This document shows, in pieces, positions 1 through 5,776 of a DNA stretch of 7,682 nucleotides; the first letter of the stretch is position 1; each line of letters begins with the position of its first letter. The translations under genes were made by a program, and so were the position numbers. Under the pieces are notes generated by a model, which was not told the DNA's origin, made no database searches, and worked only from the letters and a program-made list of their open reading frames with translations. Origin of the DNA: Polaromonas sp. (GTDB lineage Bacteria; Pseudomonadota; Gammaproteobacteria; Burkholderiales; Burkholderiaceae_C); assembly GCA_025362825.1 (NCBI GenBank), contig JANYFF010000535.1:1-7682 (forward strand), read 5' to 3'.

Positions 1-1
1 A

Positions 2-1111
2 CATGCCGCGTCGATTGCCGAGCTGCGCGATGGCGGCTTGCTGGCCGTCTGGTTTTCTGGTTCTCGCGAAGGGGCTGGCGATGTGACGATCCAGTCCGCA
101 CGCATGGATCCCGCAACGATTCAATGGGGTCTGGAAAGAACAGTATTTGATCGCTTGCACCTGCAGCGGGGCCTCTGGCGCTATGTCAAAAAACTGGGCA
201 ACCCGGTGGTAGCGCGCGCGCCGGATGGCTCACTCTGGCTGTGGATGGTGAATGTGTCACTCGGTGGCTGGGCGGGGAGCGCCATCACCTGGGCGCGGTC
301 TGCGGATGACGGTGTTACGTGGAGTGCGCCGCGCCGGCTAGTAACATCGCCTTTCCTGAACGTCAGCACCCTCGTCAAAGGTGCGCCTGTCGCCATGGCG
401 GATGGACAGATGGGCTTGCCGGTGTACCACGAGTTCATTACGAAGTTCGGCGAGGTGCTACGCCTCAGCGCGGCGGGTCAGGTGGTCGACAAGCTACGGA
501 TTCCTGGTAGCCAGTCCAGCCTTCAGCCGGTGTTGCTGGTGAGTGCCCCACTGAAGGCACAAGCCTTTATGCGCTCTGGTCGTGCTGAAAAAATAATGCT
601 GTCTTCGACAGACGATGGCGGCAGGACATGGACACCAGCCCGGCAAACGAGTTGGCCCAACCCCGATTCGGCACTCGCTGGGGTGGTGACGAATCAGGGA
701 GCGCAATGGCTGGCATTGAACCCGACAGCCGCGGGACGTGAAACGCTGGCCATGTTGCATGCGCCTCCTGGCGCCAGCTTCGACGGCGCTTCTCCGTGGA
801 TGGTTGAACGGTCTGTGGCTGCCAGCCTGTCGGTTGCCGCGTTCGCCAGCGCGCTTGGCGATGAACTCAAGGCTCGCGGTGCCAGCGATGCACAGACGCA
901 AGCTTATGTTTCAAGCGCCGTGCGGCAGCTCTGCAACCAGGGCAGTTGCTCGCACGAGTTTTCTTACCCCTATTTATTGCAAACCCGCGATGGCTTTATT
1001 CATCTGGTTTACACATGGCACCGCACGCGCATCAAGCACATCCGCTTTGATCCCCTGCAAACTGATTTAACGACCGCACCGGCCGCCGCACATGTTTCCA
1101 CCACTCACTGA
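2..1111 (+). CDS. Sialidase-like (BNR/Asp-box) protein, 5' truncated
   Basis: The open frame runs in from the left edge, so the true start and any signal peptide are outside the window; 369 residues are visible. Two Asp-box motifs can be read: SADDGVTW (bases 299-322) and STDDGGRTW (605-631). Asp boxes lie on the blade turns of six-bladed sialidase-type beta-propellers. The N-terminal part has GSREG (an early arginine in a WFSGSREG context), followed by GNPV and LGLPVYHEF-type segments. The C-terminal part has YPYLLQTRDGFIHLVYTW, the usual last blade. This pattern fits the predicted neuraminidase family (BNR_2, COG4692 type). The family name implies exo-sialidase or related glycoside hydrolysis, but many bacterial members have no proven substrate. 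The gene overlaps the next one by 20 bases, so the two are probably co-translated. Family confidence is high; enzymatic activity is inferred. Confidence 0.8.
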   Translation, partial: HAASIAELRDGGLLAVWFSGSREGAGDVTIQSARMDPATIQWGLERTVFDRLHLQRGLWRYVKKLGNPVVARAPDGSLWLWMVNVSLGGWAGSAITWARSADDGVTWSAPRRLVTSPFLNVSTLVKGAPVAMADGQMGLPVYHEFITKFGEVLRLSAAGQVVDKLRIPGSQSSLQPVLLVSAPLKAQAFMRSGRAEKIMLSSTDDGGRTWTPARQTSWPNPDSALAGVVTNQGAQWLALNPTAAGRETLAMLHAPPGASFDGASPWMVERSVAASLSVAAFASALGDELKARGASDAQTQAYVSSAVRQLCNQGSCSHEFSYPYLLQTRDGFIHLVYTWHRTRIKHIRFDPLQTDLTTAPAAAHVSTTH

Positions 1112-1724
1112 TCTGGCTGCCCTCTTGGGGATAGACCTTGTGGTTTGTGCGGCGTGCTTGCGCCTTTTGAACCTGTGGCGTGGGCCGTCGTACAGCGTCA
1201 GGCCGTGGACCAAATGGGCTGCCGCAGTTTGTGTTGTGTTGTTGTGGATGCCGGCAGGCGCGGCCGCCTTGCCGGTGCTGGCCTATATTCGCGGCGTCAC
1301 TTCGGACCTGAGCATCACATTTGTGGCGCTGGCTTGCACAAGCCTGTGGGTACAACTGCGCGGTCTGCCGGGCTTGCCGGGGCGCGAGCGGGCGGTAGTG
1401 TTTTATTCGGTCGCTGTTGCTGCAGTATTTTTATACCCTCTTGCTCTGGGCTGGGGTGATTGGGATGCCTATCGGTCTGGCTGGGGTGCGCCCGGGATGT
1501 TGCTGGCGCTGTTGGTGCTGGCAGTGGGCTGCGTGGCCAGGGGTCTGCGGCTGCTGCCAGCGTCAATTGCACTGGCCTTGCTGGCGTGGACTGCAGGCTT
1601 GCTGGAGTCGACCAATCTTTGGGATTACCTTGTGGACCCCTGGCTGGCGACAGGTGCAATCGTTTATTGCGCTAAAGCCATTGTCGGGAAGTTGCTGGTG
1701 CGCCTTGGCGTGCTACAACCCTGA
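1092..1724 (+). CDS. Multi-pass membrane protein of unknown function
   Basis: This 210-residue protein is strongly hydrophobic. Probable membrane segments lie near residues 8-26, 42-62, 73-90, 102-121, 134-151, 155-171 and 184-200, giving about six or seven helices. Loops carry a tryptophan/glycine-rich stretch (GWGDWDAYRSGWG, about residues 120-132) and NLWDYLVDPW (about 175-184); both look like constrained motifs, but I cannot assign them to a family. The ATG at 1092 lies inside the end of the sialidase-like gene (20-base overlap), and no clear Shine-Dalgarno precedes it, so expression probably depends on translation of the upstream gene. The pairing suggests an inner-membrane partner for an exported or envelope-associated sialidase-like protein; this is inference from position only. 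The frame stays open for its whole length with GC-rich codon use like its neighbours, so it is probably a real gene. Confidence 0.7.
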   Translation: MFPPLTDLAALLGIDLVVCAACLRLLNLWRGPSYSVRPWTKWAAAVCVVLLWMPAGAAALPVLAYIRGVTSDLSITFVALACTSLWVQLRGLPGLPGRERAVVFYSVAVAAVFLYPLALGWGDWDAYRSGWGAPGMLLALLVLAVGCVARGLRLLPASIALALLAWTAGLLESTNLWDYLVDPWLATGAIVYCAKAIVGKLLVRLGVLQP

Positions 1725-1746
1725 CCGCGAGCTGTTCAGCTTTTCT

Positions 1747-1752
1747 TAAAAT
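1747..1752 (+). promoter_or_regulatory. Possible -10 box for the fabD transcript
   Basis: TAAAAT (5 of 6 matches to TATAAT) lies 52 bases before the fabD start codon, in the gap after the membrane-protein gene. No convincing -35 hexamer is visible 16-18 bases upstream. A similar TAAAAT sits before acpP. The call is tentative: the hairpin immediately downstream would be transcribed into the leader. Confidence 0.3.
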
Positions 1753-1778
1753 GGGCGCTCGCCTTCAAGGCGCCTTTT
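1753..1778 (+). terminator. Terminator-like hairpin before fabD
   Basis: GGCGC (1754-1758) can pair with GCGCC (1770-1774), followed by TTTT (1775-1778). A competing smaller hairpin, CGCCT/AGGCG (1760-1764 with 1768-1772, loop TCA), uses the same bases. The hairpin lies 29 bases after the stop of the membrane-protein gene and could end that transcript. The stem is short and the T run is brief, so termination may be partial. Confidence 0.45.
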
Positions 1779-1792
1779 GCCTTTTGATAACC

Positions 1793-1806
1793 GGAGTTAT
1801 TCCTTG
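1793..1806 (+). promoter_or_regulatory. fabD ribosome binding site and TTG start
   Basis: GGAG at 1793-1796 is spaced seven bases from TTG at 1804. This fixes the rare TTG start of fabD in preference to the TTG at 1777, which has no comparable site upstream. Confidence 0.75.
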
Positions 1807-2754
1807 AAACCGTTTGCTTTTGTTTTTCCAGGTCAGGGTTCGCAATCCGTCGGGATGCTGGACGCCTGGGGCGATCATCCTGCCGTCGTCCAGACATTGG
1901 CCGAAGCGTCTGAAGCCCTTGGCCAGGATGTCAGCCTGCTCATCAAGGAAGGTCCCAAGGAGTTACTGGCCCTGACCACCAATACCCAGCCGGTGATGCT
2001 GGTCGCTGGTGTGGCAGCCTACCAGGTGTGGATGGCCGAGACGGGCATTGCGCCCGCCGTGGTGGCCGGACATTCGCTGGGAGAGTACGCCGCGCTGGTG
2101 GTATCCGGCGTCCTTACCTTGGCGCAGGCCGCGCCACTGGTGCGGTTTCGCGCACAGGCCATGCAGGATGCGGTACCCGTCGGGGTGGGCGCCATGGCTG
2201 CCATCCTGGGCATGGATGCTACAAAAATAATAGCTATATGTGCAGGAATTACGGGGGCTACAGACCAAAACGGCATTGAAGTTGTCGAGGCAGTTAATTT
2301 CAACGACCCTTTGCAAACCGTTATTGCCGGCAGCAAGGCCGCTGTTGACAAGGCCTGCGAGGAACTCAAGGCTGCGGGTGCCAAGCGAGCGCTGATCCTG
2401 CCGGTTTCTGCGCCTTTTCACTCTAGTCTGATGAAGCCCGCCGCCGAGAAGCTGAAGCAGAAGCTCGCTGAAACCTCTTTCGCTGCGCCGCAGATCCCGG
2501 TAGTCAACAATATCGATGTGGCCGTGGAAACAGATGCAGATCGCATCAAGGCAGCGCTTTATCGCCAGGCTTTTGGTCCGGTCCGCTGGGTTGAATGCAT
2601 CCAGGCCATCAAGGCAAAAGGCGTTGTCAACATCGTTGAATGCGGTCCGGGTAAAGTGCTGGCAGGTCTGGTGAAAAGAATTGATCCCGAATTGACGGGT
2701 GCCCCCCTGTTTGATGTGGCCTCGCTGGCTGCAGTGAAGGAGATACTGGCATGA
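1804..2754 (+). CDS. fabD: Malonyl-CoA:ACP transacylase FabD
   Basis: FabD moves the malonyl group from malonyl-CoA to the acyl carrier protein, supplying the extender unit for type II fatty-acid synthesis in the cytoplasm. The 316-residue product begins MKPFAFVFPGQGSQ and has the GQGSQ oxyanion loop (residues 10-14), the nucleophile motif GHSLGEY with Ser91, Arg116 (carboxylate binding), the catalytic His206 in VSAPFHSSLM, and NNIDV. The TTG at 1804 is chosen as start: GGAG at 1793-1796 sits 7 bases upstream and the protein then begins as FabD proteins normally do. A TTG at 1777 would add nine unlikely residues. Residues 139-156 are encoded by an AT-rich block with rare codons (three ATA among six), making the loop before VNFN about six residues longer than in E. 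coli FabD. The stop overlaps fabG by four bases (ATGA). Confidence 0.97.
   Translation: MKPFAFVFPGQGSQSVGMLDAWGDHPAVVQTLAEASEALGQDVSLLIKEGPKELLALTTNTQPVMLVAGVAAYQVWMAETGIAPAVVAGHSLGEYAALVVSGVLTLAQAAPLVRFRAQAMQDAVPVGVGAMAAILGMDATKIIAICAGITGATDQNGIEVVEAVNFNDPLQTVIAGSKAAVDKACEELKAAGAKRALILPVSAPFHSSLMKPAAEKLKQKLAETSFAAPQIPVVNNIDVAVETDADRIKAALYRQAFGPVRWVECIQAIKAKGVVNIVECGPGKVLAGLVKRIDPELTGAPLFDVASLAAVKEILA
2218..2270 (+). repeat. Short interspersed repeat-like element inside fabD
   Basis: This 53-base AT-rich block starts with the 17-base near-palindrome GCTACAAAAATAATAGC (2218-2234), of form GCTAY-N7-RTAGC. It continues through TGTGC to GGGGGCTACAGACCAAAA (2253-2270). From memory, dispersed elements with the same landmarks (GCTAT/C, AT-rich core, ATAGCT, TGCGC, GGGCTAGAGGCC, AAA) are frequent in Comamonadaceae genomes; no database was searched. 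It is read in frame as FabD residues 139-156, without a stop. The codons (ACA, AAA, ATA, ATA, GCT, ATA, TGT) contrast with the GC-rich codon choice around it. It could alternatively be a naturally variable FabD loop that drifted to this sequence. Confidence 0.6.
2737..2742 (+). promoter_or_regulatory. fabG ribosome binding site within fabD
   Basis: AAGGAG lies eight bases before the fabG ATG (2751), inside the last codons of fabD. The strong site and the ATGA stop-start overlap both support the chosen fabG start and translational coupling with fabD. Confidence 0.8.
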
Positions 2755-3497
2755 GCGAGACAAAATTTGAAGGCCAGGTCGCACTGGTCACCGGCGCCTC
2801 GCGCGGCATAGGCGCGGCCATTGCGATGGAGTTGGCCCACAAGGGCCTGAAAGTCATTGGTACGGCTACCACCGATGAGGGCGCTGACCGGATCACCCAT
2901 GCATTGGGGGCCTTTCCGGGCTGCGCCGGCAAAAACTTGAATGTGAATGATGCAGCAGCAGCCGAAGCCCTGATAGACGCCATCGTCAAGGAGCATGGCG
3001 GCCTGCACATCCTGGTCAACAACGCCGGCATTACACGCGACATGCTGGCCATGCGCCTGAAGGATGATGACTGGGATGCAGTGCTCGACACCAATCTGAA
3101 GGCGGTTTTCCGGATGAGCCGCGCGGTGATGCGCACCATGATGAAGCAGCGCTACGGCCGCATCATCAGCATTACCTCCGTCGTAGGGGCGTCCGGCAAT
3201 GCTGGCCAGTCGAACTACGCCGCTGCCAAGGCCGGCGTTGCGGGCATGACGCGCGCCCTGGCCAGGGAACTGGGTTCGAGAAACATCACGGTCAACTGTG
3301 TGGCGCCTGGTTTTATCGAAACCGACATGACGGCCAAACTGCCTGAAGAACAACAAAAGGCGTTGCTGGGGCAGATTCCCCTTGGCCATCTGGGCAAACC
3401 GCAGGATATTGCGCACGCCGTGGCCTTTGTGGCGAGCCCCCAGGCCGCTTACATTACAGGTCAGGAAATCCATGTCAATGGCGGCATGTATATGTAG
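2751..3497 (+). CDS. fabG: 3-oxoacyl-[ACP] reductase FabG
   Basis: FabG uses NADPH to reduce beta-ketoacyl-ACP to the 3-hydroxyacyl-ACP, the first reduction in each elongation cycle. The 248-residue product is a classical short-chain dehydrogenase/reductase. It has the nucleotide-binding TGASRGIG (residues 14-21), NNAG (90-93), Asn115, the catalytic Ser143, and Tyr156/Lys160 in YAAAK. VAPGFIETDM follows and ITGQEIHVNGGMYM ends the protein. Length and motif spacing are typical of FabG (E. coli 244 residues; catalytic residues offset by five). The start overlaps the fabD stop and has its own strong ribosome site, so the two genes form one translational unit. Nothing in the sequence suggests damage. 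Confidence 0.97.
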   Translation: MSETKFEGQVALVTGASRGIGAAIAMELAHKGLKVIGTATTDEGADRITHALGAFPGCAGKNLNVNDAAAAEALIDAIVKEHGGLHILVNNAGITRDMLAMRLKDDDWDAVLDTNLKAVFRMSRAVMRTMMKQRYGRIISITSVVGASGNAGQSNYAAAKAGVAGMTRALARELGSRNITVNCVAPGFIETDMTAKLPEEQQKALLGQIPLGHLGKPQDIAHAVAFVASPQAAYITGQEIHVNGGMYM

Positions 3498-3513
3498 TGC
3501 CCGATCAAATTTA

Positions 3514-3572
3514 CCGGTGTTTTAGGTGTGGACGGTTCTTTAAGGGGCGGCTCCACAGAGGGAAAACACCGG
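3514..3572 (+). promoter_or_regulatory. Long inverted repeat in the fabG-acpP spacer
   Basis: CCGGTGTTTT (3514-3523) is perfectly complementary to AAAACACCGG (3563-3572). Inside it, TGTGG (3527-3531) can pair with CCACA (3553-3557), giving a composite stem with a small internal loop and a 21-base apical loop. It lies 17 bases after the fabG stop and about 100 bases before acpP. It may stabilise the 3' end of fabD-fabG mRNA or act as a leader structure; the role is not known. Its 3' arm also takes part in the next, terminator-like hairpin. Confidence 0.5.
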
Positions 3573-3590
3573 AAATCGACGCCGGTTTTT
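3568..3590 (+). terminator. Possible intrinsic terminator after fabG
   Basis: ACCGG (3568-3572) can pair with CCGGT (3582-3586) across a nine-base loop, followed directly by TTTT (3587-3590). The stem is only five pairs, so it is a modest terminator at best. It shares its left arm with the 3514-3572 inverted repeat, so the two folds exclude each other. Confidence 0.4.
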
Positions 3591-3631
3591 ATTCGTCCGG
3601 CGCAGCGCCTGGAGAGACCACTCTAACGCGC

Positions 3632-3637
3632 TAAAAT
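3632..3637 (+). promoter_or_regulatory. Possible -10 box for acpP
   Basis: TAAAAT sits 32 bases before the acpP ATG, downstream of the hairpins that follow fabG, where an acpP-specific promoter would be expected. The likely transcript start would leave a leader of roughly 25 bases containing the ribosome site GAGGG. No good -35 hexamer is seen (CTGGAG at 17-base spacing is poor), so the call is tentative. Confidence 0.4.
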
Positions 3638-3669
3638 CACGGATTAATTCACAACCCTTAGAGGGAACT

Positions 3670-3909
3670 ATGAGCGATATCGAAGCACGTGTTAAGAAAA
3701 TCATTGCAGAGCAACTTGGCGTGGAAGAAAGCCAGGTCACCAGCGAAAAGGCTTTCGTGGCCGATTTGGGTGCTGACTCACTTGACACCGTAGAACTGGT
3801 GATGGCTCTGGAAGACGAGTTCGGCATCGAGATTCCGGACGAAGATGCCGAAAAGATCACCACCGTGCAAAACGCGATTGACTACGCCAATACGCACCAA
3901 AAGGCTTGA
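3670..3909 (+). CDS. acpP: Acyl carrier protein AcpP
   Basis: AcpP is the small acidic carrier that holds growing acyl chains as thioesters on a 4'-phosphopantetheine arm and presents them to FabD, FabG, FabF and other enzymes. The 79-residue product has the full family pattern: an N-terminal helix MSDIEARVKKIIAEQLGV, the attachment motif GADSLD with Ser37 (counting Met1), and the recognition helix VELVMALEDEFGIEIPDEDAEK. Length is typical (E. coli 78). GAGGG at 3661-3665 lies four bases before the ATG. The gene has a 172-base structured spacer upstream and two hairpins downstream, so it may be transcribed as its own short mRNA, which fits the high abundance of ACP in bacteria; this is inference. 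Confidence 0.98.
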   Translation: MSDIEARVKKIIAEQLGVEESQVTSEKAFVADLGADSLDTVELVMALEDEFGIEIPDEDAEKITTVQNAIDYANTHQKA

Positions 3910-3920
3910 GGCCAGGAATT

Positions 3921-3949
3921 GAGGCCGTGGGTCTCTCACCCGCGGCTTT
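3921..3949 (+). terminator. First hairpin after acpP
   Basis: GCCGTGGGT (3924-3932) pairs with ACCCGCGGC (3938-3946) over a CTCTC loop: nine pairs including one G-T, extendable by flanking A-T/G-T pairs to 3921 and 3949. It starts 12 bases after the acpP stop. Only three T residues follow, so on its own it is more likely to protect the 3' end or assist termination. Confidence 0.55.
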
Positions 3950-3958
3950 GCCGTCATC

Positions 3959-3997
3959 AAACCTGAAAAGCCTTTCGCAGGCTCTTCAGGTTTTTTT
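3959..3997 (+). terminator. Strong intrinsic terminator between acpP and fabF
   Basis: AAACCTGAA (3959-3967) pairs with TTCAGGTTT (3985-3993). After a single A-C mismatch, AGCCT (3969-3973) pairs with AGGCT (3979-3983) over the loop TTCGC. The stem ends in a run of seven T (3991-3997). This is a textbook rho-independent terminator. It ends 12 bases before the fabF start, so fabF needs either readthrough or a promoter overlapping this region. Confidence 0.85.
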
Positions 3998-4009
3998 CAG
4001 GATCACTCA

Positions 4010-5254
4010 ATGAGTCGTCGTCGTGTCGTCGTGACAGGTTTGGGGTGCGTCAGCCCGGTGGGTAACACCGTGACGGAGTCGTGGGACAGCCTGCTGGCCG
4101 GAAAGCCGGGCATTGACCTGATCACGCAATTTGATGCCAGTACCTTTGCCTGTAAATTTGCAGGTGAGGTCAAGGGTTTCAATATCACGGACTACATCCC
4201 CGAAAAAGAAGCGCGCCACATGGACCGCTTCATTCATCTGGGACTTGCCGCGGCATTTCAGGCGGTGGCTGACAGCGGCCTGTCGACCGGCGACGCATTG
4301 GGCGATGAAATGGCGACTCGCATCGGCTGCAATATCGGCTCCGGCATTGGCGGATTGCCGATGATTGAACAGACGCACTCCGAACTGGTGAACCGCGGCC
4401 CGCGCCGCATCTCGCCGTTTTTTGTGCCCGCGTCCATCATCAACATGATTTCCGGCCATGTATCGATCAAGTTCGGTTTCAAAGGTCCCAACCTCGCGGT
4501 TGTCACGGCATGCACCACCGGACTGCATGCAATCGGCCTGTCGGCCCGCATGATCGAATATGGTGATTGCGACGTGATGGTCGCCGGTGGCGCCGAATCC
4601 TGTGTTTCGCCGCTGGGCATTGGCGGCTTTGCGTCTGCTCGTGCCTTGTCTACCCGCAATGACGATCCTAAAACGGCATCGCGCCCTTGGGATAAAGACC
4701 GTGACGGGTTTGTGCTGGGCGAAGGTGGCGGTGTCGTGGTGCTCGAAGAATACGAGCATGCCAAGGCGCGGGGCGCGAAAATTTATGCAGAAGTGATCGG
4801 CTTTGGAATGAGTGCCGACGCCTATCACATGACCGCCCCCGACATTGATGGTCCGCGCCGTTCTATGGCGATGGCGCTGAAAAATGCCGGCGTCAATGCC
4901 GACCAGGTGGGTTACCTCAACGCACACGGCACCTCGACGCCACTCGGTGATTTGAACGAAACCAACGCCATCAAGGCTGCATTTGGCGATCACGCAAAAA
5001 GCCTGGTGGTCAGCTCTACCAAGTCGATGACAGGCCATTTGCTAGGTGGGGCGGGGGGTATCGAGTCGGTGTTTACCGTGCTTGCGCTGCACCACCAGAA
5101 GATCCCGCCGACCATCAATATCTTTAATCAGGATCCCGAATGCGATCTGGATTACTGTGCCAATACAGCGCGGGATGCCAATATTGAAATCGCCGTGAAA
5201 AACAATTTCGGCTTCGGTGGCACCAACGGCACGCTGGTGTTCAAGCGCGTTTGA
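4010..5254 (+). CDS. fabF: Beta-ketoacyl-[ACP] synthase II FabF
   Basis: FabF condenses malonyl-ACP with an acyl-ACP, releasing CO2 and lengthening the chain by two carbons; in E. coli it also governs unsaturated-chain length with temperature. The 414-residue product begins MSRRRVVVTGLGCVSPVG. It carries the thiolase-fold catalytic set: nucleophile Cys168 in VVTACTTG, His306 in NAHGTSTPLGD, Lys338 and His343 in STKSMTGHLLGGAGG. The C-terminal NNFGFGGTNGTLVF is the glycine-rich gate. Length matches E. coli FabF (413), and the SMTGH and HGTSTP context favours FabF over FabB. AGGA at 3999-4002 is the ribosome site, lying immediately after the acpP terminator. The gene stays intact throughout. 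Confidence 0.97.
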   Translation: MSRRRVVVTGLGCVSPVGNTVTESWDSLLAGKPGIDLITQFDASTFACKFAGEVKGFNITDYIPEKEARHMDRFIHLGLAAAFQAVADSGLSTGDALGDEMATRIGCNIGSGIGGLPMIEQTHSELVNRGPRRISPFFVPASIINMISGHVSIKFGFKGPNLAVVTACTTGLHAIGLSARMIEYGDCDVMVAGGAESCVSPLGIGGFASARALSTRNDDPKTASRPWDKDRDGFVLGEGGGVVVLEEYEHAKARGAKIYAEVIGFGMSADAYHMTAPDIDGPRRSMAMALKNAGVNADQVGYLNAHGTSTPLGDLNETNAIKAAFGDHAKSLVVSSTKSMTGHLLGGAGGIESVFTVLALHHQKIPPTINIFNQDPECDLDYCANTARDANIEIAVKNNFGFGGTNGTLVFKRV

Positions 5255-5308
5255 AGCGGTTTTTTCGCCCTCGTCATTGCCTGACAACCACCGTAGGTAC
5301 TAGCCGCC

Positions 5309-5776
5309 TTGATCACCCATAACGCCCCGCCGGTCGTCTATCCGATTGGGCGTTCCCGTTCACAGGGCCTAGTCTTGCTAACTCTGTGGTGCGCAGGTGC
5401 ACTGGGTGTGGCGCTTTGGGCCCAGGCGACACGCGTAGTTGACTGGCGAATCCTGTGTGCTATTGCTGCTGTGTTGCTGTCCGGTGCTGCAGCTCATACA
5501 GGCTGGAAGAACTCACCGGTGGGCCAGCTGGCGTGGGACGGTCAATCCTGGCGCTGGGAAAGTCCGGGCTACCAGACCGGGGTGGCCGAGCAAACGCTGT
5601 CTGTAGTCGCTGATTTCCAGAACCTGTTCATGCTCCGGCTGGAAAACCAGGCCAGCGCGCGCTTGTGGCTTTGGACCGAGCGGGGCGCCTTTCCTGCACG
5701 ATGGATGGATTTGCGCCGCGCGGTGTACTCACCGCACAGGGTGTCCCCGGCTGGTGACTGGAAGATAAATCCATGA
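5309..5776 (+). CDS. YgfX-like small membrane protein
   Basis: The 155-residue product has two predicted membrane helices (about residues 20-40 and 47-63) and a C-terminal soluble part rich in tryptophan. Its end resembles YgfX/CptA-type proteins: GQLAWDGQSWRW, then FMLRLEN, then LWLW and a final W-x-DLRRAVYSP, comparable with GRLRWQGQEW and WRDLRRILL in E. coli YgfX (recalled, not aligned by software). In E. coli, YgfX is an inner-membrane protein encoded with SdhE and reported to affect cytoskeletal proteins; no SdhE gene is visible here. The start is a TTG, the first possible start after an in-frame stop at 5294; a weak GTAGG lies upstream, so the start is uncertain. The stop overlaps the rpoE start (ATGA), indicating translational coupling to the sigma factor. 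Confidence 0.65.
   Translation: MITHNAPPVVYPIGRSRSQGLVLLTLWCAGALGVALWAQATRVVDWRILCAIAAVLLSGAAAHTGWKNSPVGQLAWDGQSWRWESPGYQTGVAEQTLSVVADFQNLFMLRLENQASARLWLWTERGAFPARWMDLRRAVYSPHRVSPAGDWKINP

Noticed and set aside
493..511. GCTAC/GTAGC 19-base inverted repeat in the sialidase-like gene
   Set aside because: Ends resemble the repeat core, but the centre is two bases longer and not AT-rich, so it is probably chance.
1963..2784. 273-codon open frame on the minus strand
   Set aside because: It is opposite fabD, and the product is rich in His, Arg, Gly and Cys with no family resemblance; a codon-bias shadow.
2559..3473. 304-codon open frame on the minus strand
   Set aside because: It is opposite fabG and the end of fabD; composition is unlike a folded protein and no motif is seen.
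4007..5038. 343-codon open frame on the minus strand
   Set aside because: It lies entirely opposite fabF, which has all catalytic motifs. The minus-strand product has no recognisable motif, and long antisense frames are common in GC-rich genes.
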